From: Gigaspora margarita
Taxonomy: Eukaryota; Glomeromycota; Glomeromycetes; Diversisporales; Gigasporaceae
Length of the DNA stretch: 64,000 bases
NCBI GenBank assembly: GCA_009809945.1
Contig: WTPW01000930.1
Location: forward strand, 62,001 to 126,000
Direction of reading: 5' to 3'
Position numbers and translations under genes: made by a program. Below, piece after piece: positions 24,122 to 36,420 of the stretch (position 1 is the first letter of the stretch; each line of letters begins with the position of its first letter). The notes under the pieces are model-generated. The model searched no databases. It saw only the letters and a list, made by a program, of their open reading frames with translations, and was not told the DNA's origin.

Positions 24122-24473
24122 ATTATTATTGCTCGTCATGTGCCCCTTCCTCACACATAACAGTCATGACCAACCATTCTTAAACCTAAGGTCATGTTCT
24201 CTCAAACGGTCATATCTATGTAGTACAATATGGAAATAGGGTTGCCAAATAAGCTGCAGGAGATCACATTAGCAGACTTTTTCAAGCATCTTTTTTCCTT
24301 CTTTTTTTGGGAGTAGTGGGAGGGATAGCTGGACATACTGTCGAGCAGAAAATTCAAATGACAAATACCATTTCTGTCATGAACAAGTCCTGTGACCCAT
24401 TTGTCACATGAAATGTCCAGTGACTCGCAATAATGTATTGCCTTGTGACTCCATTCACAAGTGGATCAACTAA
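24122..24473. mobile_element. Unclassified 350-bp insertion in right arm
   Basis: Extra relative to 11415-11440 and the other arms. More GC-rich than its surroundings, with small palindromes (TGTGAC...GTCACA). A TCA flanks both sides, perhaps a 3-bp duplication, but I see no inverted ends. Confidence 0.4.
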
Positions 24474-25941
24474 ACTATCAATTGCTAAAATTTTATTTGA
24501 CATTTCAAGAAAGATTTATACAGCATTAATTAATATTACTACATGATGAGGAATCACATTTTATCAAATAAGATTACGTCACTGAGCTAAATAATTCAAT
24601 ATTAAATTATTAAAATACTCAATTAATAATATACTGATTCTAATGTGAAAAAGTGGAAGCTTCATTTCCACCAATTCCCAACGGATCAGGATATTATTAT
24701 TGGGTTAATGCAGTTAATTGAAGAACGAGTCATTAAAAATTCATTCATGAAATGCAGATTTTAATTTTGGCCAATCATAGCAACTCTAAAAAAAAAAAAA
24801 AAGATGGTATGCGCCTCTATCAAATTTTGTTTATATTTGACTAATTAAATTTGACCTTCAATCAATTGAGATACCTTTAGTCAGTCAATTGGTTAAACTT
24901 CTATTGCCGGTACTATCTCGTGATATCCATGCAATTCATGTGATAAGATTTTATTAAGCACTGATTATTGGAGGATTTTTTAAAGGAAAAATTAATATCA
25001 CCGAGATACGTCATCTCATATATCTTCCATGAAAATGCAGAAATAAAATCATCATATTGCATGAAGTATAATATTATACTTGTAAATTACCCAACACAGT
25101 TTTATGTATATAAATTAGCTGTTATTAGCTGCACCCAAATTATACAAAAGAAAAGGATGTTTTATTTCAGTAAAAGAACGTTGATTTGTATAAAATGTCA
25201 TTCAATTTCATACAAAAGGTATTTAATTTGTACAAATGATATTTAAATGAATAGTGTTAAAAGGGATAAGTACTATAAAAAATCTTAAAAAAAAATTTTT
25301 TTTTTCTTTTTGATTATCATTATATCTTGAGGCACATGAAAGGGATTTTAAATCTATTCTTGACCATGTTTTATATCTTTAACTGTGTAATTGTTTCACT
25401 TTTTTTATATATTTATAGATATTATAATCTATATTGTATAATACTAAATAATTATAATACGATTTTCCAAAAACCATTTTTCTGAAAAAACCAGATCGGC
25501 CAGGATAATAGCTAATACAGTTAACTCATTGATATGATGTTTTTCAGAAAAATGACTTTCAGGGACCTGAATTACAATAATTTAATACTTGTTAAAAAAC
25601 AAGATATGTACATATACTAAGTTTGCTATTAATAAAGTCACTAATATAAAAATAAAAAATTCGATCAACTCTGATTGACTTAGTAGCAAATCATTCGTTT
25701 GTCATTGGTAAGTTGACATTAGATTAACATTATTTACAATTTTTCAATATCCACTTTTTTGAAAGAATGGTGACATTATAGTTAATAACAGCTAACTTGT
25801 CAATCAGGAAAATTGCTCTTGGAACTTGAGTTATATTGCTTTTATATAAAATTACACCTTTTTTATGATGAAATGTTCAAATAATTCAAACATATTATTC
25901 ACTTGATATTAAAAGATATTTTTCTCACAAAATTATCCAAA

Positions 25942-26103
25942 ATGAAAATATCACTCAACATTTTTCTTACCATTATTATCTGTATCCTGACTTTAAAATT
26001 CTCAACGACCAATGGTTACATTGTCAAAAGTATATTGAAAATTGTAGGGACCTATACCACCAATCATGTTGTGGTGCCGGTTATAAAAATTAAATATTTG
26101 TAG
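25942..26103 (+). pseudogene. Secreted four-cysteine peptide, copy D (frameshifted)
   Basis: The leader (MKISLNIFLTIIICILTLKF) is intact, but one base is lost soon after YIVK compared with copy B, so the frame leaves the cysteine region and reads on to a TAG at 26101. All four conserved cysteines are lost from the reading frame, although their codons remain in the other frame. Confidence 0.65.
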
Positions 26104-26987
26104 AAGTCAAACTTAAAAAAAATATGTGTTTCGTTCCTAGTGAATTCAAGACTCTATAATGAACTTAGCATCCATATCCATGCCATAATTTACTTTTGAC
26201 TATTTATCACATTATCTTAGAAAACTGTTCTATAATATTTATTATATACAGTTTAATTGCAAATTTTATTCAATTTGACTGAACGAATATTAAATTGTAA
26301 TGAAAAAAGATTCATTAACTTGATATCATTGTATTATACTATTTTTAATTGCCAGATTTGAATTTCACTAGTATTTATTTTTGATAAATTATAAAATTTT
26401 TTATCTTTAATTTTAAAGTTAAAATTGGACTTTAGGTTTAGAATTAAGGTTAAAATTAAAGCTAAATGTTTTTCTTCTGTACTTTAGCATTTGAACATTA
26501 AATGATAAACTTGTTTTGAGAACTAGCATACCTGATATATTTTACTCTGGTGAACATTAAAATTGTTTTTTAATTTTTTATTAATTTATATAAGAAAATT
26601 TTATTAAATAAATTATTTCGAGTTATTAATTTTCATAAAATTATACGTTTTAATAAAATTGGTTTATTACTAATTAATGATGCCTGATGAAACTGACGAA
26701 ATACGCTGAAATAGGTGATTTAGTCAAATTTCGTCATTTTTGACATTGCAAAAATTGTTTCATCAGGCATTAAGTATAAGTGAAAATGAGAATGCCTGAA
26801 GATTTCTATTTCAAGAAAAGGTTCTGGCTGTTACTTATCATGTAACGTATTTTAATACTGTCATTATACATGATCATACGATACATGCAAAGTTACAATT
26901 CTGTTAGCAAAGTGAAATCAATCCTATGTAATAACATTTTCAAATGTTTAAATATAGTAATTCTATGCATAATCACTTTTTTCATTA

Positions 26988-27894
26988 GAGGGCTTCCAGA
27001 AATTATGTAATATTTTTGTTACTAATAAATTTCAAAATTTTACTCTACCCACCCACACCTGATACTTTATTAGCCAATCAAATTTTATATTTTTTAAAAT
27101 TTATTCATATGTTCAATTTATGAAATTGATAATAACTATTGCTTTACTGGACTGATTTAGATAATTTAACTACCAAAATATTTGTCTCTCTGAGACGATT
27201 CTAACAAGCCCAAAATCATTAAAATCTAATCATAGGATCCCAGAATCGGTCAACTTTTGTGTAATTTTAATAGTGATTTTTTAAAATCACTAAGTAAATA
27301 TTTTTTAATATTGAATAACTTTTGAACCACTGGCCTGTTTTGGATGATTTAACTGCCAAAATGTTCATCTCAGTGAGATGATTCTAACAAGCCCAAAATT
27401 GCTAAATTCTAATTACAGAATTCCAAGATCAATAAAGATTTTATTGTCTGTTTAACAATACAAATCTTTATTGATCTTGGAAACCTGTGATTAGAATTTA
27501 ACGATTTTGGGCTTGTTAGAATCGTCTCACTAAGACAAACTTTTGGTAGTTAAATCATGCAAAATGGGCCAGTGGATCAAAAATTATTCAATATTAAAAA
27601 TATTTACTTAGTGATTCTAAAAAATTACTATTAAAATTACACAAAAGTTGAACTATCTTGGGATCCTGTGATTAGTTTTAAACAATTTTGAGCTTGTTAG
27701 AGTCATCTTAGTTAGATGAACATTTTGGTAGTTAAATCATCTAAATTGGTCCAGTAGATCAATAGTTATTAATAATTTTATAATTTTATGCTTTTGGCCA
27801 GAATTATAAAATTTTGACCAGAATTATGATTATAACCTAATATTTTCAGGACCCCACCCACCCACCAAAAATTATGTAATTTCTGGAAGTCCCC
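26988..27894. mobile_element. Harbinger-like foldback element, TTA duplication
   Basis: TTA on both sides (26985-26987, 27895-27897). Ends GAGGGCTTCCAGAAATTATG / GGGGACTTCCAGAAATTACA. The whole 907 bp folds back on an apex near 27445 (AATCTTTATTGATCTTGG arms). Each arm contains two diverged units sharing TTCTAACAAGCCCAAAAT. Related sequence occurs in the palindrome at 33482-34022. No ORF. Confidence 0.8.
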
Positions 27895-27987
27895 TTATGG
27901 GTTATCTTTTTAATTGCTGTAGCGTGGACGTAAAAATATACTCTGAGACTAGTTATATTTATAAGACATACTATTGGCTACTGCTTA

Positions 27988-28230
27988 TTGTATTCTCAAA
28001 AATATTATTTTATTATTAAATGGATACTATTCATATCCATGCCAACCTCTTTCTTGAATAAGACCTGGTGGTATAACCATATTGATTTACTTTTTTTAAT
28101 GAGATATACCTCAAATATAGTATGTATACTTATTTGTGCTTGTAACTATGAAATAAATCGCATATTCAAAGAAAAGTTAAGAAAAGGAAAGGTGGAAATA
28201 AAGAAAAACAAGTGTCCGAATCAGCGTTAG
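27988..28230 (+). CDS. Hypothetical basic/membrane ORF, copy D (shortened)
   Basis: 80 residues, homologous to 14010-14294 up to the Lys/Arg-rich segment, then a small deletion changes frame and it stops at NQR. Probably decayed. Function unknown. Confidence 0.22.
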   Translation: MYSQKYYFIIKWILFISMPTSFLNKTWWYNHIDLLFLMRYTSNIVCILICACNYEINRIFKEKLRKGKVEIKKNKCPNQR

Positions 28231-28365
28231 AACTTTCAGACTCAAACACAATTTTTATGAGAACAGTATAGTTACTATAAGTGTTCTCAAATACTCAAAC
28301 AATGGTTTATTGTTCACACTTATACTTGCTATAAAAAAAAAAAAAAATCAAATCAAATAAGTTAA

Positions 28366-28769
28366 GGATAGGAATCATATAGTCATTAGTCGACTAGTCG
28401 ACTATTAGTCGACTAGTTGACTATTAGTTGACTAGTCGACTATTAGTCAACTAATCGACTAAATTTTTTTATAGTCAGTCGATCGATTAGTCAATTAGTC
28501 AATTAGTCAGTCAACTAGTTGACTAGTTGATTAGTCGATTAGCCTGACTTTTCAATTAGTCGATTAGTTGATTAGTCGACTGGACAATTAATCAATTAGT
28601 TAATCATCTATTTCATAATTTTATTGCAATATTCCAGGTATTCATTTTTTGTTTTATTTATTCTTTTATAGTTGACTAGCTGACTAATCGACTAATCAAC
28701 TAATCGATTAGTCAATTTTTAGTCAGTCAATGACTAACAGTTTTTAAAATTTTTAACCGATTCCTATCC
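28366..28769. mobile_element. TTAA-flanked TAGTCGACTA island, copy 2
   Basis: Inverse ends GGATAGGAATC / GATTCCTATCC, TTAA on both sides (28362-28365, 28770-28773). Same spacer as in the first island, in inverted orientation (TATTTCATAATTTTATTGCA near 28608-28627). It sits at the outer end of the copy-2 right arm. Confidence 0.65.
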
Positions 28770-28997
28770 TTAAAATAAGTAGTTATAATAGCAATCTCAA
28801 TTATTAAAATTAGATAAGAATTTTATCAGTTTCTGGTTTGATGTGAAGTTATGTAGCTAATTATAATATGCTTATGTGAACAATATTATTATTTACTGTT
28901 CTCAAAAATGGTTTAATAGTGAACAGTAAAAAATTTATATTGGTCACAAATTTATAGTAATGTTCTCATGAGAACTCTGAGAACACTAATATCCAAT
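28770..28997. other. Diverged continuation of the arm, no gene
   Basis: Contains GAACA/TGTTC motifs (GTTCTCATGAGAAC, GTGAACAATATTATT) resembling the inverse of 28240-28330, so the palindrome may continue weakly beyond the island. Confidence 0.35.
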
Positions 28998-29280
28998 AGA
29001 GTTCCGCAATTAGATTTGATCTTCAAATATTTGACTCAAATATTTGATCAAATTCAAATTCAAATTTGACTATATTTGATTTGATCAAATTCAAATCTGG
29101 CCAAATTTGATTTGATTTGACAAATATTTGATTTGATTTGAAAATTACTATAAAAATTCAAATTCAAATCAAATTCAAATCCAAGTATTTGAATCAAATC
29201 ANATTCAAATCAGGGTCAATTTGATTTGATCAAATTCAAATTGACCCAATATTTGATTTGATTTGAATTTGAGGAACCCT
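28998..29280. mobile_element. Mutator-like MITE of CAAATTTGATTTGA repeats, copy 1
   Basis: Ends AGAGTTCCGCAA / AGGGTTCCTCAA, with a 10-bp duplication AATATCCAAT (28988-28997, 29281-29290). The interior is a run of TCAAAT/ATTTGA words able to fold in many ways. One unresolved base near 29202. Confidence 0.7.
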
Positions 29281-29435
29281 AATATCCAATACTGGTCTGA
29301 ATCAACGTTGAGGTTCTAATTAAAAGTGTCAGGAATGCAACTTGGTATATAATACTCATTATTATTTATTTATTTATTTTTTTACTATTACTACTTATCC
29401 TAGCTACTAACTTTTCTTTGTAGTTTTATGTATTA

Positions 29436-31080
29436 TAGAGATGGGCACCATTCACATGAATGCATGCATGTGTATGGTCTAAACAATTTTATATTAATAT
29501 GTCCATACAAAATCCAAATATTATAAAATCTTTCTAACATATGATTAAGTGGGTTTTTTCAGAATTACAGAATATCAGTATGTTATAGGTGAGCTGATCG
29601 GTCTGGCATTATGTGAAAATACCAATTCTAAAAAAATAAACCTTAATAAATATAAAACTAAACAGTATAGCAGAATTTTAAAAATAGATATTTTACACCC
29701 CTATAACATACTGATCTGATCATCCATACTATATTTTATATAACCATATTTTATACATAACGATAACACCATAACAGAATTATATAGTATGGAATAAGGG
29801 TATTTTATACCCACTTGGTTATTTATATAATCTTATTCTAAAATCTGTACCATACCAGTACCATATTGATATGCTGTAATTTCCTATACTATACAACTAT
29901 GGTACGGATGACCAGAATTAACATAGAAGTATTTTTGTGTCATACCATACAGATCTGATCAAATTTAATAATTTGATTATACTGATCATAGTTTTTTAAG
30001 GTAATCAAAAATGTGATAATAGATTATATAATTGATACAAGCCTAACCCATTTGTATAGATGCTTATATGACCAGTTATGGTACGATTCCCTGAGAGTTA
30101 TTTCACCAACAGGCCACTTATTCGATATCATTCAGAGTGACAAATGCTAAAAATGTATAGCCACAACTGCTCAAATGCTAATCTGAACCCAATGTGATAT
30201 TAGCTAAGTGTCCTGTTCAGAAATAGTTTTCGAGAAATTGTGCGAAATCCTATATGAACAAAGTAATACAATTCATTCTTTACAACAATTTTGACCCATT
30301 TTTTAAAAGCAATAAATAAGAACTACTATCGTAGTTAACCCAAAAGTGGCTTATAATAATTTTATTAACTGACTTGATCTGCTTAGTGAATTTCTTCCTA
30401 TCCTGAAATGAGATTTTCTTCTACAGTCATGAGACTTAATTTCTGCAATTAGAAAATCCTTATTTTACATGAACAAAATAATTGGTAAAAATGTATAAGG
30501 CAATCATAACAGAGTAATGTTATTTATATATTAGAACTTTCACACACAGGAATCTTGTTTTTGATACAACTAATAAAAATCGTAAACCATTTTACTATAC
30601 GTATAGCAAATTGGTTAATTCTTTCAAAAATGGAATAGAGAATATTAATTACGTACATACATTCAATATTCTTGATTTGATGTACTGATATACATTAAAC
30701 AAAAATAAAAAAAAATACACATCATTGTTAAATTTATTTGTAGTTTATAATATATTATCTTGAAACTATTATAAAATCATTTAAACATAACTGATCAAAT
30801 TTCATTAAGTACATCAGCATGGCTAGGCATCATTTTATAATATTAGAAAAATAACAAAGAACTATAATGATCTCGAGAACCATGATGGGGTTTTAATAAT
30901 TTTAGACTTGCTGGAATCATCTTATTGAGACGTTCATTTTTATAGTAAAATTTTTAAAAATGGACCAGTGGTTCAAAGTTATTTACTATTAAATATTTTA
31001 AACTATGCATGCATGCATGTATGCATTCAACATACCATGCACATTTATAGTGCAGAAAAATGCCATTTTGCCCATCTCTA
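29436..31080. mobile_element. hAT-like element, TAGAGATGGGC ends
   Basis: Inverse ends TAGAGATGGGCA, followed on both sides by CATGCATGCATG-type sequence. TAGAGATGGGC is a common hAT terminus. Flanks (ATGTATTA / GTCTTATC) match only partly. The 1.6-kb interior has no ORF; it includes palindromic TATAAC/GTTATA-rich sequence and, at 30060-30130, a piece resembling the internal repeats of the foldback arms (TTATGGTACGATT). Confidence 0.55.
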
Positions 31081-31093
31081 GTCTTATCTACCC

Positions 31094-31358
31094 CAGTGCC
31101 ATCAAAAATTCACCCCATGTGATCAGTACCAAACTTCTTACAAATTTGTTTATGTTAGGTTAGAGTTAGAGTGAGTGCCCAGTTAGGGTTTATGTTATTG
31201 TATAGGAAAATATTTGTCAGTGCAAAAAAGCATTCGTATGAAACTTTTGAGAAATGTTTTGACAAAAAAGATGAATTTTCCTGATCATTTATGTTGCACC
31301 AAATTATGATCTTTTATTGGCCAATAATCACATGGGTGAATTTTGATAGTGATACCAG
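31094..31358. mobile_element. Small MITE, ATTCACCCATGTGAT ends
   Basis: Left end CAGTGCCATCAAAAATTCAC then CCCATGTGAT; the right end is its inverse with small changes (GTATCACTATCAAAATTCAC then CCATGTGAT). Interior contains GTTAGGTTAGAGTTAGAGT. Target duplication unclear. Confidence 0.5.
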
Positions 31359-31636
31359 AGCAGGAGCATGGAAATATTGTTTCGATTCTAAGTAAGCTTT
31401 TGATTAATTTAGCCAAAAATTTTGATTTATTTCAATTTTGGCTGGCCAGAATCGGCTTTGAGTTAGCTGTAATCATGTGATTCCAGCTAGAGTTAATACA
31501 TCTATTAGATACATTTTTTTATATCTAGATTAATCTGGTTTTATCATAGAATATATCCAGATTTAAAAATATCATATCATGGTTATATCACATAACTGGT
31601 AATGTGCCACATACAGTATACATACAGCACTGTATG
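31359..31636. other. Intervening non-coding sequence
   Basis: No gene or clear repeat seen, apart from a CATACAGTAT/ACAGCACTGT-rich run at the right. Confidence 0.35.
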
Positions 31637-31899
31637 CAGTGTTGTACATGAGACATGTCCATACTATGAAATTGTCCAAGCATCCAAAATTGTCCAAAAT
31701 AGTCCAAAATAGTCCAAGTTTATGTCCAAGTTTTAACTAATCAATTAATTAATTTAAAAAAATATAATTATATATTTTTATAGATGCTGAATTCATTTGT
31801 GAAAAAAATTAAAATTAGATTAACTTAATAAAATTTTATATAATTTTAATTTGAAAAAATGTCCAAAAATTGTCCAAAATTGTCCTATGTACAACACTG
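31637..31899. mobile_element. hAT-like MITE, CAGTGTTGTACAT ends
   Basis: Inverse ends CAGTGTTGTACATGAGACA / CAGTGTTGTACATAGGACA, with flanking ACTGTATG / ACTGTACA (6 of 8 matching). Both ends carry repeated TTGTCCAAAA units. No ORF. Confidence 0.7.
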
Positions 31900-32490
31900 A
31901 CTGTACATACTGTACATATAGCTCTGTATAGCATATTAGATTAACTTTTTGGCTTTATGTTAAGGTTAGGGTAAAATTTGTGTATATAGCCTTAAAAAGT
32001 CACTATCTATATATAAAATCACATTTTGGACATTTTTATATAGTTTTCAAAGCTAAATTAAATACAAGTTTTTGTGTATTTTTGCTCTTTTTTCTTTTTT
32101 TCTTCTTGTACACATTTTTTGTTATGTTATTAGAATAATCTAGAATGATCAAAATTTATGTTCTCTAATTGGTTAATTTTTATGCTCTATAGCATGTTAT
32201 TGCAAAAGTGTCTAGACCCCTAGTAGTGTTTTTATGTACTATACACTAAAATTTTTGTTGATAATTTATTAAGAGAAAAATATTGATATAAAAATTAAAT
32301 AATCATATTTGTTAATTTGATTAACACAAAAATTTCTTGAGTTTTTGTTAGATAAGTTAAATATATTAAAGTTTTTTCCTTGAATTTTAATAACCATAAC
32401 CAGCAGTTATCATCAACAGTATCACATGATTATAATTTACTAGTCAGTTAGGGGCATGCTATTTATTATGTAATTTTTACCATGGATACT
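31900..32490. other. Non-coding stretch
   Basis: AT-rich sequence without recognisable gene or element. Confidence 0.35.
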
Positions 32491-32775
32491 AAGGTTCCTC
32501 AAACTCAAATCAAATCAAATATTAAGCATATTTGAATTTGATCAAATCAAATAAGGCTTGATTTGAATTTGCTTTGAATTAAAAATTCTGTATTTGAATT
32601 AGATTTGATTTGAAATTTTACTTATAAATTATCAAATATTTCAAATATTTGATCAAATCAAATCAAATATTTATTGATTTGAATTTGATTTGATTTGAAA
32701 ATTCTGTATTTGAATTTGATTTGAGTTCAAATATTTGATCAAATCCAATCAAATCAAATCAAATTGCGAAACTCT
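32491..32775. mobile_element. MITE of CAAATTTGATTTGA repeats, copy 2
   Basis: Same family as 28998-29280 in the opposite orientation: AAGGTTCCTCAAACTC at left, ATTGCGAAACTCT at right, with TCAAAT repeats between. Duplication not clear. Confidence 0.6.
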
Positions 32776-33376
32776 AATAGATACATGGTCAAAGGTGGTG
32801 ATCATGTCTATATATTATATTACCCAATCTGAATCTGATAAAGTGATTACACCATATATAGATAAGGATAGCTACTAAGTAAAAAATATTATATAATAAA
32901 TGGCATGCCCCTTATTAACTATACAAAATTTTATTAACTAATTATTATATAACAATAATTTTTTATAGCAAAGTTGAAAAATAATCTGTATCTTTTGTAT
33001 TGCAGAGGATAGTTGTACTTCTGTTACCTCTGTGTTAGCATCTTCTGAACAAGTTTACTTAAGTATTTATAACCAATTTGCATAGTAGAATTTACTTGTA
33101 ATTGCTAAAAACTAATATTATCTAAAAATATAAGCTATTTCCAAGTTTTTTATATAACTATTTGTCCAAAAAATTGCTTACTTTTGGGAATTTACTGAAG
33201 TAAACTTGAACTTTATATATAACAGTCATAGAATATGTCTCTAATGAGTACTGTTACTTATAAATCAAATGAGTTAATTTATCTAATTTTTTATATAAAT
33301 TTATGCAAAAAAATTATTTAAATTAAATTTAGTTAAAAATGTATATATAAACCTTTCTTTAAATTTTAAATATATG

Positions 33377-34288
33377 GGCCCTCAAAAGTAGAAACTAGAC
33401 AATTTGGCTGATCACAGGTTTTGAGAAAATCAGCAAAAACTATTTTGTTACAAAAATCAAACCAATCTAAAAAATAACTTACTATAAAGTCCTGAATATA
33501 AGCAACCCCCTAAGACTGGGTTTTTTGGAAGTGTTTAATTTTACATATCCACCAATTTTGGAAATCACTATTAAAATGCATCCGACCTTGAATAGTTTTT
33601 GAATGATCGATCCTATTTGGGCAATTTTACTACCAAAATGTTCATCTCAATGAGATGATTCTAATGAGCCTAAAACATCAAAATCAAATTACTGGATCCC
33701 AAGATCATACAGGATCAGTATTTTTTCTGAGGTGCACTCATGGGTATTATATATAAAAACATATAAAACCCATGAGTGCACCCCTCAGAAAAAATACTGA
33801 TTTTGCATAATCTCAGGATTCAGTAATTAGATTTTGATAATTTTGGGCTCGTTAGAATTGTCTTATTGAGATAAACATTTTGGTAATAAAATTGCCCAAA
33901 ACAGATCAATCAATCAAAAGCTATTCAAGGTCAGATGCATTTTAATAGCAATTTCCAAAATTGGTAGATATGAGTAACTTTGAAACCCTTTCCAGGGGTT
34001 GCTTATATTCAGGACTTTATGGTATTTATAATTAACAAACCTGTTTAAACAGGATTATTAGATCTGTAGATCTGTATAATACTCATATTACTAATAGTAA
34101 ATCTTAGTAAATCTATTTTTAGATTATAGCATCACAAGCTTTTAACCACTGTATTGCAAAAATTTATTAAGTGATCAGGCATTTATTATTAAATAAAAAA
34201 GATTGGGCCTTAAATTTTACACCTAATCAATCAAACAGGTTAATTTTCAAAAAATTGTCAAATTGTTTAGTTTTTACTTTTGAGGGCC
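33377..34288. mobile_element. Inverted-repeat element, GGCCCTCAAAAGTA ends
   Basis: GGCCCTCAAAAGTAGAAACT at left, with its near-perfect inverse at right (AGTTTTTACTTTTGAGGGCC), lying between AT-rich flanks. It is interrupted by the mariner-like unit at 33482-34022. Confidence 0.6.
33482..34022. mobile_element. mariner-like foldback MITE, TA duplication
   Basis: Ends CYATAAAGTCCTGAATATAA then GCAACCCC, matching on both sides; TA flanks at 33480-33481 and 34023-34024. A near-complete palindrome with apex at about 33751 (GTGCACTCATGGGT arms). It shares TTCATCTCAATGAGATGATT-type sequence with 26988-27894. Confidence 0.75.
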
Positions 34289-34534
34289 TATATATTTTTT
34301 AGTATTTAATAATATTTAATTTAAAGTTTTAGTTCTTAACTCCAAGTAATTCAAAGATAATCTTTCTTTAAAGATGATCAATTCTTTACTAAGTTCTTTA
34401 AGTCAAATGACTGATACACCCAAGCAATAATATGATTGGCTAAAATAATTTTCTAAAAATATAAAAGATACTATTAAGTAAAGGCTTCTTGTGTTCTAAT
34501 TAAAAATTAAAGAGGAGGTTCTTCTGACATCAAG

Positions 34535-35200
34535 AAAATAAATAAGGTGCAGATCTGCACAAATCTGCAATCCTAGAAAATTTTAACAAATTTTGCAATA
34601 ACTTGTGATCCAGTGGCCCAAACTTAATAATTTTAGTACTATTCGATTCGTCTTGATGAGCCAGATCGGACGGTACCAAAATTGTTGAATTCCAATCACT
34701 AGAACACAAGAAAATCTTATTTATGTGGATTTTATAAACATCAAATGATCTTGCTAACTAGTGGTCCAAATTTAGTTATTTACAAAAAAGATTTGCAGCA
34801 CAGTTCTGCGCAGAAATTTAAATTTCTTTTTTAAATTTCTGTGCAGAACTGCGCTACAAATAGTTTTTTATGAATAACTTGTTAACCAATAATCCAATTT
34901 TAACATTTTTGGTACTTTTCAAACTGCGTCATCGAGAAGAATCAAATGGTACCAAGATCTTTAAATTTGGACCACTGGTTGCAAGATCGTTCGATGTTTA
35001 TAAAATTTATATAAATAGGATTTTATTGAGTTCTAGTAATTAGAATTCAATGATTTTGTTACCATTCGATCTGGCTCATTGAGCAAATCGAATAGTGCCA
35101 AAATCGTTAAGTTTGGACTACTGAATCACAAGCTATTGCATAATTTGTTAAAATTTTTTAGGGTCGCAAATTTGCGCAGATCTGCACCTTATTTATTTTT
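34535..35200. mobile_element. Foldback element, AATAAGGTGCAGATCTGC ends
   Basis: AAATAAGGTGCAGATCTGC and its inverse end the unit; the apex near 34830 is flanked by CAGTTCTGCGCAGAAATT / AATTTCTGTGCAGAACTG. Each arm holds several GATTCGTC/CCAGTGG-type units. No ORF. Confidence 0.65.
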
Positions 35201-35225
35201 CTGATAGATTCTAATAGTAGTTAAA

Positions 35226-35789
35226 TCATCAAAATGGGCCTAGTAGATCCCAAGATACTTGGGATCAAAGAAGAGAACATAAGGATTGACAAATTCACTG
35301 TTATACAAACTATTTATTTTTTTATATATATTTTGAAAAGTTTTTTTAGCATAGTAAAAATTTTACTAAGAAAATAATAAATCTTGCCTTAAAAAACTAG
35401 CATTTTTTTGAGCCAAAGAACAAGTTTTATTTAAGAACCCAAAGTCAATTGTAAATAAAATTTTACGCAAATTACGATTATTCGTTTGATAGCTTTTTTT
35501 AATTTAATATTTGTCTTTACATACCTTTTGAAAAGTTTTTTATCATAGTGAAAAATTTTACTAACAAAAATAATAAAATACGTCTTAAGAAACTGGCATT
35601 TTTTTTGAGCCAAAGAACAACTTTACTTAAGAGCCCAAAGTCGATTCTAATAGTAAAATTTTGTCAAATCACGATTTTTTAATTGATAATATTTTCCTAT
35701 AATGCTTTGTGTGACAGTGAATTTGCTGATCCTTATGTTCTCTTCTTTGATCCCAAGTATCTTGGGATCCACTGGGCTGATTTTGATTA
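35226..35789. mobile_element. Foldback element, CCCAAGATACTTGGGATC ends
   Basis: Arms begin ATCAAAATGGGCCTAGTAGA and run about 75 bp (through AAGAAGAGAACATAAGGAT); inside are two direct units sharing TTTTGAGCCAAAGAACAA. No coding evidence. Confidence 0.65.
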
Positions 35790-36420
35790 ACTAGTAGCCA
35801 AAAAAGGTTTACTCATTAATTTTTAGAGTTAGGGTTGGAGGAGTGACAAAAATCAGATGATTTTTTAGAAAGAAAGGGAGGTAAAAAATATTGAAATTAT
35901 ATATAGGAACCTGATTAAATTTATATTAAGGAAGGGGGAGGAGGGTAGGCCTCTAATAAAAAATAATCAGGTAATTAATGACATGGCCCTTAGGGTTAAA
36001 GATAATAGTTATATTATTGCTTTAACTTTATGGGTTGTAAAGATAAAAATACATCAACTTTAAAGGAAGATTATCTTTGAATTACTTGGAGTTAAGAACT
36101 AAAACTTTAAAATAAAGATTATTAAATACTAAAAAATATATATTTAAAATTTAAAGAAAGATTTATATATATATTTTTAAATAAATTTAAGTTAAATAAT
36201 TTTTTTGCATAAATTTATATATAAAATTAGGTGTATCAACTCATTTGATTTATAAGTAACAGTATTTGAAAACTCTGTAAAAGGACATGTCCTGTGACTA
36301 ATAATGTTGTGATTATATATAAGTATTTTTATTAATAAAAAATCTCAAAAAGCTTCTAAAAATATAATAGTAATTATAAGCTATTTGTAATTATATAAAG
36401 ATATTTTATATAAAAAAAAA

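Larger units (their letters stand above)
22610..28365 (-). repeat. Giant foldback element copy 2, right arm
   Basis: Inverse of 14802-19275. It carries three insertions not shared with the other arms (22916-23185, about 24122-24473, 26988-27894), the frameshifted secreted-peptide gene and the hypothetical ORF at 27988. It ends at the second TAGTCGACTA island. Confidence 0.85.
33100..36420. repeat. Outer palindrome with nested palindromes
   Basis: Sequence at 33230-33375 returns inverted at 36110-36260, and 34290-34370 returns inverted at 36055-36135. Between lie at least four further inverted-repeat units (33377-34288, 33482-34022, 34535-35200, 35226-35789). No ORF is convincing; the one on the minus strand at 35431-35613 lies inside a palindrome. 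Confidence 0.6.

Noticed and set aside
2740..28365. Polinton/Maverick interpretation of the long inverted repeats
   Set aside because: No polymerase B, integrase, ATPase or capsid-like ORFs between the arms, and the 6-bp target duplication cannot be shown.
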